In this document: one piece after another, positions 9,292-18,354 of the stretch | Numbering within the stretch: position 1 is the stretch's first letter | Layout: each line of letters starts with the position of its first letter | DNA from: Mumia sp050632745 | GTDB taxonomy: Bacteria > Actinomycetota > Actinomycetes > Propionibacteriales > Nocardioidaceae | NCBI RefSeq assembly: GCF_050632745.1 | Contig: NZ_JBODSD010000001.1 | Span: forward strand, 310,001-374,000 | Reading direction: 5' to 3' | Length of the DNA stretch: 64,000 bases | Program-made: the position numbers and the translations under genes | The notes under the pieces: generated by a model | Databases searched by the model: none | What the model saw: only the letters and a program-made list of their open reading frames with translations | What the model was told of the DNA's origin: nothing

Positions 9292-10520
9292 GCCACCGCT
9301 CGTTCCCTTCCTTCCCGCTGCGGCGCTTCCTGCGTGAGCTCACCGATGGGCCGTTCGGCAGTAGCCTGACGGCATCGCACTACTCCGATTCCGGCGCACG
9401 CGTGATTCGCCTTGGCAATATTGGGGAAGCGCAGTTCAAAGGCGCCGACGAAGCTTTCATCCCGCTCGCCCACTTTTCTGAGCTGCAGCGACACTCCGTT
9501 GACGCCGGAGATCTGCTGATCGCTGGCCTTGGCGATCAAGGTCATCCGGTAGGTCGCGCCTGCTTGGCACCCGCTGGCCTCGGCCCAGCCCTTGTCAAAG
9601 CGGACTGCTTTCGAGCTCGGCTCGATGAAGGTCGACTGCTGCATCGGTTTGCCGCATGGGCGCTGAACTCGCGGTACGTGAGCCATCAAGTGCTCACACT
9701 CACTCGCGGATCGACAAGGGCCCGCATCAACCTTGATGTCGCCAAGGCCATCGAGGTGCCGGTTCCTCCCCTGGGGGAGCAGCGGGCCATCGCCGACTAC
9801 CTCGACCGCGAGACGACCCGCATCGACACGCTCGTCGAGGAGCAGCAGCACCTGATCGACCTCCTCCGCGAGCGGCGACGCGCCGTAGTCTCGGCAGCGT
9901 TCGCGGCGAGCGCGTCAAGCCAGGCCACACGGGTCGGGAGGCTACTAGTAGCACGTCCGTCGTACGGAGTTCTTGTACCCACCTACGTGGACGAGTCAGA
10001 GGGCGTCCCGTTTGTACGAGTCGGCGACATTCTTCGCCTGGAACCTGACCGCCCGCTCCTTTCAATTGCTGCGTCACAATCCAGCGAGTACTCCCGCACG
10101 CAGTTGCTTGGCGGGGAGGTGCTTCTCGGCGTCGTCGGCAAGATGGGGCAAGCGACAATCGCACCAGAATGGCTCGCCGGCGCGAATGTTGCTCGAGCAG
10201 TGGCCGTGCTTAGGTGCAAGGACTCGACCGATGCGAATCTCCTATGCGCCTGGCTTGGATCTGTCGAGTTTCTCCGCCAGGCAGAACTAGCTACGAGCGG
10301 AGACAGTATCCAACCCACGCTCGGGATGAAGGACCTTGCCCGCTTCGAGATCAACCTCCCAATGCGTCCTGACGCGATCGGCCAACTCTCTCGCCAAACC
10401 GGCAGTATCGATGGCCTGATCGCCGACGCCGAAAGGTTCGTCGAGCTGGCCCGAGAGCGGCGGGCGGCGTTGATCACGGCCGCGGTGACGGGGCAGATCG
10501 ATGTGCGGGAGGTGGCGTGA
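9288..10520 (+). CDS. hsdS: Type I restriction-modification specificity subunit HsdS
   Basis: A 410-residue specificity subunit with two target-recognition domains. The first spans about residues 5-160 and is followed by the conserved helix PLGEQRAIADYLDRETTRID. The second spans about 215-370 and is followed by a similar helix ending RRAALITAAVTGQID. These paired repeats set the spacing of the bipartite DNA site. The base composition is less GC-biased than in hsdM, as expected for rapidly exchanging recognition domains. It overlaps hsdM by four bases and hsdR by four bases (GTGA). The target sequence cannot be read from the gene. Confidence 0.93.
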   Translation: MSHRSFPSFPLRRFLRELTDGPFGSSLTASHYSDSGARVIRLGNIGEAQFKGADEAFIPLAHFSELQRHSVDAGDLLIAGLGDQGHPVGRACLAPAGLGPALVKADCFRARLDEGRLLHRFAAWALNSRYVSHQVLTLTRGSTRARINLDVAKAIEVPVPPLGEQRAIADYLDRETTRIDTLVEEQQHLIDLLRERRRAVVSAAFAASASSQATRVGRLLVARPSYGVLVPTYVDESEGVPFVRVGDILRLEPDRPLLSIAASQSSEYSRTQLLGGEVLLGVVGKMGQATIAPEWLAGANVARAVAVLRCKDSTDANLLCAWLGSVEFLRQAELATSGDSIQPTLGMKDLARFEINLPMRPDAIGQLSRQTGSIDGLIADAERFVELARERRAALITAAVTGQIDVREVA

Positions 10521-13500
10521 TGGCTGACCACAACGAGGTCGTGTTCGAGTCGGAGATCTGCGAGTACCTTGAGGCGCGCGGCTGGCTGTACTCGCACAAC
10601 GATGCTGGATACGACCGCGAACGCGCGCTGTTCCCAGAGGATCTGGTCGCGTGGCTGGAGGCTACGCAGGCGCCGTCGTACGAGAAGGCCTTGAAGGCCG
10701 CTGGGTCGCCCAACAAGTTCCTCGACGTGCTGACTGCGGCGCTGGACAAGCCGCCGGACCATGGCGGCGGCACGTTGAACATCCTCCGCAACGGTGTCCA
10801 GTACATCGGCGGCGGCCGGCTGAAGATGGCCCAGTTCCGTCCCGAGACCACGCTGAACGAGACGACGAACGCCGAGTACGCGGCGATGCGGGTCCGGGTG
10901 ATGCGGCAGGTGCACTTCTCGACCGCGGACCGGCGCAGCATCGATCTGGTGTTCTTCGTCAACGGCATCCCGGTTGCCACCGTCGAGCTGAAGACCGACT
11001 TCACCCAGTCGCTGGATGAGGCGATCAACCAGTACAAGAAGGACCGCCACCCGCTGACGAACGGCCGCCGGGAGCCGCTGCTGTCGTTCGGGAACCGCGC
11101 GCTGGTGCACTTCGCGGTCTCGAACGACCTCGCCGCCATGACCACCCGCCTCGAAGGCGACAAGACGCATTTCCTCCCGTTTAACACCGGCTTCGACGGA
11201 GGCGCAGGGAACCCGCCAGGCGAAAACGGGCAGTCCTCGACGTCGTACCTGTGGGAACGGGTGTGGGAGAAGCACGCCTGGCTCAACATCATCGGCCGGC
11301 TGATGATCGTGGAGACCAAGGAGGAGTGGAACGTTGCGTCTGGCACCTCGGTGCGTCGTACGAGCATGCTGTTCCCGCGGTTCCACCAGTGGGAGGCAGT
11401 CACGAACATCGCCGCCGCGGTCGCCGAGGAAGGTGTCGGCCAGCGCTACCTGATCGAGCACTCCGCGGGATCGGGGAAGACCAACACGATCGCCTGGACT
11501 GCTCACCGGTTGGCTCGCCTCCACGTCGACAACCAGAAGGTCTTCGACTCGGTCATCGTGGTCGTGGACCGCACCGTGCTCGATGGGCAGCTGCAGGACG
11601 CGATCCGGCAGATCGACGGCACCGGCAAGATCGTGGCGACGATCAGCCCCGAGGACGTCCGCAAAGCTGGCGCGAAGTCGAAGGCTGGCCTGCTGGCGAC
11701 GGCCTTGAAGAACGGCGAGCTGATCATCGCAGTGACGGTGCAGACCTTCCCGTACGCACTCGACGAGATCCGCGCCGACTCCGGTCTGAAGGGCAAGAAG
11801 TTCGCCGTGATCGCCGACGAGGCTCACTCGTCGCAGTCCGGGCAGATCTCCTCGAAGCTCAAGCAGGTCCTGACCACCGACGAGATCAAGGAGATCGAGG
11901 ACGGTGGGGAGGTCGACGTCGAGGCGATCCTGGCTGCGGAGATGACCGAGCGGGCAGAGTCGAAGAACATCTCCTACCTGGCGTTCACGGCGACGCCGAA
12001 GAACAAGACGCTGGAGCTGTTCGGGCGCAAGGGGCCCGATGGGACGCCGCGCGAGTTCCACCTGTACTCGATGAAGCAGGCGATCGAGGAGGAGTACATC
12101 CTCGACGTGCTGAAGGGCTACCAGGCGTACGACACGGCGCTGAAGATCGCCGGGAACGCGCACAGCGACGAAGACGTCGAAGAGTCCGCGGCCCGCAAGG
12201 GGCTGATGCGGTGGGTCCAGCTGCACCCGACGAACATCAGCCAGAAGGTTCAGATCATCGTCGAGCACTTCCACACCAACGTCGCGCACCTGCTGGAGGG
12301 CAAGGCAAAGGCGATGGTGGTGACCGACTCGCGCAAGGCGGCGGTGAAGTACAAGAAGGCGCTCGACGCCTACATCGCCAAGCGCTCAGCGGACGACGCG
12401 TCGTACGACTATCAGACGCTGGTGGCGTTCTCGGGTTCCGTGGCGATGGCCGAGGGCGAGGATTGGGGCGAGGACTGGGGGCCGGCGCCGACAGCGGACG
12501 ACGAGTTCACCGAGGCGAACCTGAACCCCGGCGCGGGATCGGATCTGGCAGCGGCGTTCAAGGGCGACACGTACAAGATCATGGTGGTCGCGAACAAGTT
12601 CCAGACCGGTTTTGACCAGCCGCTGCTGTCGGCGATGTACGTCGACAAGAAGCTGTCCGGCGTAACCGCGGTGCAGACCCTGTCGCGGCTGAACCGCACT
12701 CACCGAACCGCGAGCGGTGAGCAGAAGCGCAAGACGTTCGTGATCGACTTCGTGAACAAGCCCGAGGAGATCAAGGCGTCGTTCGAGCCGTACTTCAAGA
12801 ACGCGACCCTGGAGACCGAGACCGACCCGTACGTCGTGTCACACCTCATGACGAAGCTCGCTCAGGCTGGGATCTACAGCGAGGATGAGGTCAAGAAGGT
12901 TGCCGAGTTGTGGACGCTGCGGAAGGGCAACAACGCGCTGTCGGCGGCGATCAGCCCGGCGCAGCACGAGTTCAAGCGGCGCTACGCGCGGGCGCTCGAG
13001 GAGGACGACAAGGTTACCCTCAACACCCTCGACCTGTTCCGCAAGGACGTCTCGACCTACGTCCGGCTGTATGACTTCATGAGCCAGATCGTCAACTACG
13101 GCGACGCGTACATGGAGATGCTGTCGATCTACCTGCGGCTGCTGGAGCGCGTCATCGCCGAGACGGCGTGGGCCGCCGAGGTCGACCTGTCCGATGTCGT
13201 GCTGGTCGGGGTGAAGCACAGCAAGGCTGCGGCGGTCGACATCTCATTGGTCGGTGACGGCCAGCTGAAGGGCATCAGCGCTGCTGGGACGGGGACGAAA
13301 AAGGATCCGAAGTACGTCTCGCTGCAGGCCGTCATCGACAAGATGAACGACCTGTTCGGGGCCGAGTCGTTCGCGGAGTCGCAGATCCGCGAGTTCGTGC
13401 AGGTGCTTCTCGGTGGGCTGCTCGAGAACTCGGAGCTGGTGAAGCAGACGAAGGTGAACTCGAAGAAGCAGTTCATGGAGTCGCAGGACTTCCAGGCTGC

Positions 13501-13648
13501 AGTCACCGAGGCTGTGGCGGACAACCAGAACGCGCACAACACGATGGCCGACTACTTCTTCACCGACGGGCCGGCCATCAACGGGATCATCGTCGCACTC
13601 GCGGACGCGTTCTACGAGGCGGCGATCGACGAGGTGACGAAGGCGTGA
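10517..13648 (+). CDS. hsdR: Type I restriction endonuclease subunit HsdR
   Basis: A 1043-residue motor and nuclease subunit. The N-terminal nuclease domain shows DLVFFVNGIPVATVELK (D...ExK, residues 143-159). The translocase has Walker A HSAGSGKTN (near 315), the DEAD-like box ADEAHSSQ (near 433), TATP in motif III, and a C-terminal helicase lobe with FQTGFDQP. It cuts unmethylated DNA after ATP-driven translocation. Starts at 10517 (GTG) and 10520 (ATG) are adjacent; both overlap or abut the hsdS stop. All motifs are intact, so the restriction system looks functional. Confidence 0.95.
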   Translation: MMADHNEVVFESEICEYLEARGWLYSHNDAGYDRERALFPEDLVAWLEATQAPSYEKALKAAGSPNKFLDVLTAALDKPPDHGGGTLNILRNGVQYIGGGRLKMAQFRPETTLNETTNAEYAAMRVRVMRQVHFSTADRRSIDLVFFVNGIPVATVELKTDFTQSLDEAINQYKKDRHPLTNGRREPLLSFGNRALVHFAVSNDLAAMTTRLEGDKTHFLPFNTGFDGGAGNPPGENGQSSTSYLWERVWEKHAWLNIIGRLMIVETKEEWNVASGTSVRRTSMLFPRFHQWEAVTNIAAAVAEEGVGQRYLIEHSAGSGKTNTIAWTAHRLARLHVDNQKVFDSVIVVVDRTVLDGQLQDAIRQIDGTGKIVATISPEDVRKAGAKSKAGLLATALKNGELIIAVTVQTFPYALDEIRADSGLKGKKFAVIADEAHSSQSGQISSKLKQVLTTDEIKEIEDGGEVDVEAILAAEMTERAESKNISYLAFTATPKNKTLELFGRKGPDGTPREFHLYSMKQAIEEEYILDVLKGYQAYDTALKIAGNAHSDEDVEESAARKGLMRWVQLHPTNISQKVQIIVEHFHTNVAHLLEGKAKAMVVTDSRKAAVKYKKALDAYIAKRSADDASYDYQTLVAFSGSVAMAEGEDWGEDWGPAPTADDEFTEANLNPGAGSDLAAAFKGDTYKIMVVANKFQTGFDQPLLSAMYVDKKLSGVTAVQTLSRLNRTHRTASGEQKRKTFVIDFVNKPEEIKASFEPYFKNATLETETDPYVVSHLMTKLAQAGIYSEDEVKKVAELWTLRKGNNALSAAISPAQHEFKRRYARALEEDDKVTLNTLDLFRKDVSTYVRLYDFMSQIVNYGDAYMEMLSIYLRLLERVIAETAWAAEVDLSDVVLVGVKHSKAAAVDISLVGDGQLKGISAAGTGTKKDPKYVSLQAVIDKMNDLFGAESFAESQIREFVQVLLGGLLENSELVKQTKVNSKKQFMESQDFQAAVTEAVADNQNAHNTMADYFFTDGPAINGIIVALADAFYEAAIDEVTKA

Positions 13649-13756
13649 AGCATGCACCACGTTGAATCAGCTAGCAACCGGCGAAGAGGATCACGAATTT
13701 GCCCTGCCGCGCCTATCGAATGATAGATCCGAGATAGTCTTCAAGTTCCGATATCC

Positions 13757-13762
13757 GAGGAG
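13757..13762 (+). promoter_or_regulatory. Ribosome-binding site supporting a TTG start
   Basis: GAGGAG lies seven bases before an in-frame TTG at 13770. The longer alternative start, TTG at 13662, has no comparable sequence upstream. This favours the shorter GIY-YIG protein. Confidence 0.6.
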
Positions 13763-13769
13763 ATTGCAC

Positions 13770-14723
13770 TTGAAGGGAAAGCAAGTCAGGCTGTTCCTGG
13801 TTGAGGGCAGCACCGGCAGCTTGATGACCGCAGAGATCATGAACTGGACGGGGCATCTCATTGCCGCGCCCCGCACCGAGTTGCCGCAACTCCTCGCCCG
13901 CCCCGAAGCGAAAGGCACCGGCGTCTACATCCTGCTTGGCGATGATCCCGACGGCACCTATGAGACGAAGGTGTACCTCGGTGAAGGAGACTCAGTCGAT
14001 ACCCGACTTCGTGTCCACGCAAAGCCTCAGGACTCGGGCGGCAAAGACTTCTGGAACCGCGTTGTGGTCATATCGAGCAAGGACGCGAACATCACAAAGG
14101 CGCACGCGCGATATCTCGAGAGCCGCCTGATCGCGATCACTACGGAGACCAAGCGGGCGACACTGGATAACGGCACGAGCCCTCCCGGCCAACCGCTTCC
14201 TGAGGCCGATCGGTCGGACATGGAGTACTTCATCGCGCAACTCAAAATCGTCCTGCCTGTGCTTGGCGTCCACATCCTGCGCGCGACGCGGCAACAGCCC
14301 CGCCCTCAATCGTCCAGCGTTGCGCCGTCGACCTCAACGGCCGCGGATGCCGAAGAGGCTACTGAAGCGAGGCAGGGCAACGCTTCGCCCGAGTTCCGGC
14401 TTCGCGTGGCGAGAAACCCGGACCGATTCGCCCGCGCTGTTGAGCTCGACTCCGAGTTCGTCATTAAGGCGGGCTCCTTCGCGAGCGCCCAGGTGAAAGT
14501 GATGCATCCCGGGTACAAGAACAAGCGAGACACATTGGTTCGTACCGGGGTCCTCTTGCCCGTACCTGAATCATCTGAGGTCCTCCAACTAGCGCAAGAC
14601 GTGGTCTTCAGCAGCGTTAGCGAGGCAGCTAGCGTGATGAACGGCTCAAGCGAGAACGGCCGCAAGCGGTGGGTGACTGAAGATGGAATCTCGTACGGAA
14701 CATGGCAAGGCCAAGGCGCGTAG
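13770..14723 (+). CDS. GIY-YIG nuclease-like protein with DUF4357-like tail
   Basis: A 317-residue protein if started at the TTG at 13770 (a longer frame from a TTG at 13662 exists). Residues about 35-135 contain GVYILLGDDP and KVYLGEGDSVDTRLRVH, the two strands of a GIY-YIG nuclease domain, here as GVYIL/VYLGEG. The C-terminal part, with the segment SEFVIKAGSFA and a terminal WVTEDGISYGTWQG, fits the DUF4357 domain often joined to GIY-YIG. Such genes are common neighbours of restriction systems. The lower GC and mixed codon use differ from hsdR and suggest recent transfer. It lies 121 bp after hsdR. The precise role is unknown. Confidence 0.7.
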   Translation: MKGKQVRLFLVEGSTGSLMTAEIMNWTGHLIAAPRTELPQLLARPEAKGTGVYILLGDDPDGTYETKVYLGEGDSVDTRLRVHAKPQDSGGKDFWNRVVVISSKDANITKAHARYLESRLIAITTETKRATLDNGTSPPGQPLPEADRSDMEYFIAQLKIVLPVLGVHILRATRQQPRPQSSSVAPSTSTAADAEEATEARQGNASPEFRLRVARNPDRFARAVELDSEFVIKAGSFASAQVKVMHPGYKNKRDTLVRTGVLLPVPESSEVLQLAQDVVFSSVSEAASVMNGSSENGRKRWVTEDGISYGTWQGQGA

Positions 14724-14765
14724 GTGCGGAGCCGGTGAACCGCGCCGGTCTGCATTCAGTCCGGG

Positions 14766-15188
14766 CTATTCGGATCCGCGCGGTACAACCCACTCGACTG
14801 ATTGCCCAGTGATCTCCGCAACGTATTCGAAGTCAGAGTCGTAGTGCAGGAGTGTCAGACCGTCAAGCTCGGCGACAGCAGCGATGAGCAAGTCCGGAAG
14901 CTTCACTGATCTGTGCTTCGAGCGGGCAGCTAACTCGCGCTGGACCTCCAACGCTCGCTGCCAGTGCGCATCGATTGTTTCGACATATTCCAGGATTGCG
15001 CCTCGGAAGCTTCTAATCTGCTCGTAGTCATCAGGGTCTCGGGCTGACCAGAGTGCCTCGAGGTCAAGCATGGCGGAGGTGGCTACGAGGGCCCTCTCCA
15101 TGAGGTTGACTAGACGTTCCTCGATGGCCGGCACATGAGGAATCCGGCCAAACGCGCTCGTGTCGACTATGAATTCGGCGACTGCCAC
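14766..15188 (-). CDS. PIN-domain toxin, VapC-like
   Basis: A 140-residue PIN-domain protein. It has the first catalytic Asp in FIVDTSAFGR, an acidic residue in MLDLEALWSARD, and the paired Asp motif LPDLLIAAVAELDGLTLLHYDSDF near the end. VapC toxins are RNases that typically cut tRNA or rRNA. The length matches the family. Its start overlaps the antitoxin gene by 22 bases, so toxin translation depends on antitoxin translation. All expected acidic residues are present. Confidence 0.88.
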   Translation of the reverse strand: MAVAEFIVDTSAFGRIPHVPAIEERLVNLMERALVATSAMLDLEALWSARDPDDYEQIRSFRGAILEYVETIDAHWQRALEVQRELAARSKHRSVKLPDLLIAAVAELDGLTLLHYDSDFEYVAEITGQSVEWVVPRGSE

Positions 15189-15406
15189 GCGGCTGCCCTC
15201 GGGTCCTCGTACTTATCGTGTGCCCTCTGCTTCAACAGAGCCACGTAGTCGCTGATCATCTTCCTTCGGACGACTTCGCGAAGCGCCTGATTGACCGTGT
15301 CCTCGGGGGTCTTGGTGCCAAGCATCGTTGCGGCCTTCGCAAGCTGCTCATCGTCGACGTTCTCGACGGTGATCGCGCTAGCTCCTTTGGCCTCTGTCCT
15401 CGTCAT
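15167..15406 (-). CDS. VapB-like antitoxin
   Basis: A 79-residue protein starting MTRTEAKGASAITVENVDDE. The N-terminal half looks like a ribbon-helix-helix DNA-binding segment (TPEDTVNQALREVVRRKM) and the tail is charged (KQRAHDKYEDPRAAAWQ), as expected for a part that wraps the toxin. It probably neutralises the PIN toxin and represses the operon. The start at 15406 is chosen because the frame upstream is read in a different gene. It overlaps that upstream gene by 29 bases and the toxin gene by 22. Confidence 0.8.
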   Translation of the reverse strand: MTRTEAKGASAITVENVDDEQLAKAATMLGTKTPEDTVNQALREVVRRKMISDYVALLKQRAHDKYEDPRAAAWQSPNS

Positions 15407-16307
15407 GTTGGACCGCCTCCTCGAACTGTTCGCTGTGGCGCTCCATACAGCGGCTGCACGCGCCGCCATACATGACGCAGTGGTTGACGCGCAGCACCAA
15501 CGGGACCAGTGAACTCGGTGCATACCTGCGACATAGATCGCATGTGTGCTCCTCCAGAGTACCGAGTTGGCTTCCGTGCGCGAGGAGCTCTTGCTGGTGG
15601 TACGCCAAGCATTGCTCACATCGCCAGACGCCTTCGGCGATCGTGCACGACCAAGTCTGCATCGGTGCTTCCTGCAGATGCGGGCAAAGCTTTCCGTCGT
15701 TGCGCGGCATCAGGCGGTCAAGAATTTGGAACGTGAGCGCGACGCCGTCCTCGCTCGTGATCTTGGACGCATGGCGAGTCCATGGCTCGACTAGCTCGCG
15801 TGTCTGCTTGTTCGCCGCGTCGTAAAGGGTTTCGATCGAGCTAGCGGTCTGCGCCGAGAGGAAGGCCTGCAATTGCCTCTTAGCGTCGCGATCGTTAGCT
15901 GGACAAGTTGGCCGATGTCGAAACAAGGCTGCACCGGTCGGGATGAGCTGCCCATCAACCTCGAGTGCCTCGACGTTGAGAACTGCGCCACACGAGGGAC
16001 AGGCTCCGCCGATGATCGTGTCCCGCCGAAGTCGCAGCGCGTATTCGAGCTCCGGGGGTGCGCCGGGTGGAACGACAGGCACGACGAGTGCGACGTCGGC
16101 GAGCTTCCAGATCTCGTCCATGCCACCTGGGAGGACCATTTGGAAGACGGGGGCCTCGCCTGCAGCGTAGGCCGCAGCTAGTCCAGCCTTCACTTCTGCT
16201 GCAGTGATCGCGAGTCTCCATTCACGAGGTCGGCAGCCATCCTTTGTGGACTGCGCGGTCGCCCGGGATGGGCAGGGCCGTTGCCATGATGAGGTCCTCG
16301 AGCACAT
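15378..16307 (-). CDS. Cysteine-rich hypothetical protein upstream of vapBC-like pair
   Basis: About 309 residues if started at the ATG at 16307; the first 40 residues look non-coding, so the true start may lie near 16200. The recognisable part has a Pro-rich hydrophobic strand (ALVVPVVPPGAPPELEYALRLR) and several cysteine pairs: CPSCGAVL, CEQCLAYH, CDLCRRYA and CSRCMERH. These pairs suggest zinc ribbons. Its 3' end overlaps the antitoxin gene by 29 bases, so the three genes are probably co-transcribed. I do not recognise the family. It could be a third component of the toxin-antitoxin operon or an accidental neighbour. Confidence 0.65.
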   Translation of the reverse strand: MCSRTSSWQRPCPSRATAQSTKDGCRPREWRLAITAAEVKAGLAAAYAAGEAPVFQMVLPGGMDEIWKLADVALVVPVVPPGAPPELEYALRLRRDTIIGGACPSCGAVLNVEALEVDGQLIPTGAALFRHRPTCPANDRDAKRQLQAFLSAQTASSIETLYDAANKQTRELVEPWTRHASKITSEDGVALTFQILDRLMPRNDGKLCPHLQEAPMQTWSCTIAEGVWRCEQCLAYHQQELLAHGSQLGTLEEHTCDLCRRYAPSSLVPLVLRVNHCVMYGGACSRCMERHSEQFEEAVQHDEDRGQRS

Positions 16308-16474
16308 CTCGCTAGTCGATTGGCGATTCCGAATGATGCCGAAACTCGACGATCTGTATCCATCCTCTCCTCGGTCAAGGACGCCGACGCACCTGCTGAC
16401 TGCCTCTGTGTGTCTTTGTGTGGGCGGAATGACGTTTCGGCGGTGTCTGACACGGGCAAGTTCGCTGCGTTCGG

Positions 16475-16846
16475 TCAACCTGCGCGGGGAGGGGTTGAAC
16501 CGGGGCGGATGTCGATGACGGGGCTGGTGGCGCGGAGGGTTGGGGTGCCGGTTTCGAGGATGTCGATCACCATGACCATCGCGTCGCCCACTTGGACGAG
16601 GAACAGTTGCAGGAGGGGGACGGGTTCGAAGTCGCGGCGCATGCCGGGGGTTTGCATCCAGGTTGTGGGTTCGAGAGGAACCGGTTCGGGATGGTCCTGT
16701 CGCCACTGATTGAGACGGGTCTCGTCGGGGACGCGGGCGATGGTCATGGCGTCGAGGTCGAGCAGGTACTGAGATCCGGTTTCGGTGGTGACGATCCAGG
16801 TGCCGTGGTCGAGGTCGGGTCGCAGGCGGGCGTGGTGCGAGGTCAT
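16475..16846 (-). CDS. Small hypothetical protein of the minus-strand cassette
   Basis: A 123-residue protein beginning MTSHHARLRPDLDHGTWIVT. It has a beta-rich N-terminus (GSQYLLDLDAMTIARVPD) and a second half of hydrophobic strands (LLQLFLVQVGDAMVMVIDIL). No domain is recognised. It lies 26 bp downstream of the DDE-transposase-like gene on the same strand, so it is likely its third operon member. The plus-strand cassette has no counterpart in the window. Confidence 0.65.
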   Translation of the reverse strand: MTSHHARLRPDLDHGTWIVTTETGSQYLLDLDAMTIARVPDETRLNQWRQDHPEPVPLEPTTWMQTPGMRRDFEPVPLLQLFLVQVGDAMVMVIDILETGTPTLRATSPVIDIRPGSTPPRAG

Positions 16847-16872
16847 GGCGGCTGTCCTTGGCTATCTGCCGG

Positions 16873-18354
16873 TCAGGCGGTTCGCCTGGCTTGGAGGCCG
16901 TGGTCAGGTTCGCGCCCGTGTTCGCGTTCGCGCGCAGCGCGGTGTTCGGTGAGGGCGTTGTTGACGATGGCGTAGCTGTACAGGTCGACGAGCCCGCGGC
17001 GCCAGCCGAGGCTCATGGCACGGTTGACGAGCAGGCTGCGCTTGTAGTTGGAGTGGAAGCTCTCGGCATCGGAGCGGATGCCGAGGAGCCGGTCGGCATC
17101 GGGGTCCCCGACGGGGATGACACGCAGGTACTCGGGCCGCTGCGCGTCGGCGGAGGTGGCGTGCGGCGACAGCCAAGTCGTGAACGACGCCTGCGGGCAG
17201 CCGATCGTGTAGCCGACGTTGAAGTGGAAGTGCCCGTCTGTGCGACGGGACCGTTTCACGGAACTGCGTTCGAGGAGGGCGACGAGGACGGGGTCGCCAG
17301 CTTCGTCGAGTCCGATCTCGGCGACACGGCCGCCGACGGTGGCGAGGGTGTGTCCGCATTCGTGCCCGTTCGGCAGGGTGTGGGTGAGGATGCCGAGGGG
17401 GTGACTGCGGGCCCGCCGCCCTGAGGGTGTCTGAACGAGCTGGGTGGCGGTGTCGGTGGCGGCGTCCTTGGCCTGTTTGGCGAGGACGAGGTAGCCGTAG
17501 GTGGTCATGACGTGGTCGATGTGGGTGCCGCGGAACGCGCCGTCGTAGACGACGGCTTGGATGCCGCTACCGGCGGCGCGGTAGACGTCGCGCAGCAGGC
17601 GGAGCGCGGTGGCGGCTTCGGCGCCGGGTTCGGGAATGTGGGCAGCGGCCAGGTCGACGCGCTGGTAGGGGCGGGGTCCGCGTGCGTGCCAGCAGACGTA
17701 GCCGTGGGTGAGGACGGGCCCGAGCTGGCCGTGGTGCTCCCTCAGGTCGGGGTCGTAGCGGCGGTGCGGCGTGTCGGAGAGCTGCCCCGTGGCGGGGTCG
17801 GGGTAGCCGAGGCTGGTGCTGCCGTCGTCGTTGTCGAGCTGGACGGTCTCGGGCGGCTGGTAGATGGGCCGGACCAGGGTGCCGTCGCCGTACACGGTGC
17901 GGGTGGGGTCGGGGTGTGTCAGCGAACCCGGCCCGTCGACGTGCAGGAGCCCGATCCGGTGGGCGGTGGCGACGGCGGTGGGGGTGAAGATCCGTGCGAG
18001 CTGGCCGAGGCCGTCGTCGGTGGCGAGGTGGTGGTCGCGGAACCAGCGCCAGTGTTCCCAGGTCGGCGGCGAGACGGGCGGGGGCGGGACGTCGAGACGG
18101 TGTCGGGCGATGGCCTGGGTCATCAGCGTGCGGGCAGCGTCCCAGGTGTGCGGTTCGGCGAGGTCGAGCTGCACGCGGATGCCGGAGCGGGCGATCCGAG
18201 CCAGGGCACCGTAGGCGAGCAGGACGTAGATCGGGTGGATCCGGGGCCGGCCGACGGGGTGCTCGTAGTCGAGGCCCGCGGCGATCTCGTACAGGCTGGG
18301 TGAGGTGAGGACGGCGCGGTAGCGGGTCCAGGTGTTGTAGTGCTCGCGTCCCAT
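16873..18354 (-). CDS. DDE-transposase-like protein A
   Basis: A 493-residue protein starting MGREHYNTW. It carries three acidic motifs at RNase H-fold spacing: YGDGT (Asp157), YDGA (Asp271) and SDAESF (Glu431). An N-terminal helical region (HPIYVLLAYGALARIA) precedes them, and SLGWRRGLVDLYSYAIVNNAL follows the Glu. The layout resembles IS4/IS1182-type DDE transposases, but I cannot assign an IS family. It matches protein B (19575-21308) motif for motif, though sequence identity is low. Its ATG overlaps the stop of the recombinase-like gene by one base (TGATG). No terminal inverted repeats were found by eye. Confidence 0.7.
   Translation of the reverse strand: MGREHYNTWTRYRAVLTSPSLYEIAAGLDYEHPVGRPRIHPIYVLLAYGALARIARSGIRVQLDLAEPHTWDAARTLMTQAIARHRLDVPPPPVSPPTWEHWRWFRDHHLATDDGLGQLARIFTPTAVATAHRIGLLHVDGPGSLTHPDPTRTVYGDGTLVRPIYQPPETVQLDNDDGSTSLGYPDPATGQLSDTPHRRYDPDLREHHGQLGPVLTHGYVCWHARGPRPYQRVDLAAAHIPEPGAEAATALRLLRDVYRAAGSGIQAVVYDGAFRGTHIDHVMTTYGYLVLAKQAKDAATDTATQLVQTPSGRRARSHPLGILTHTLPNGHECGHTLATVGGRVAEIGLDEAGDPVLVALLERSSVKRSRRTDGHFHFNVGYTIGCPQASFTTWLSPHATSADAQRPEYLRVIPVGDPDADRLLGIRSDAESFHSNYKRSLLVNRAMSLGWRRGLVDLYSYAIVNNALTEHRAAREREHGREPDHGLQARRTA

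Noticed and set aside
9983..12289. A 768-codon open frame opposite hsdR
   Set aside because: The Arg/Asp/Leu-rich product has no domain pattern, while hsdR carries all type I motor motifs.
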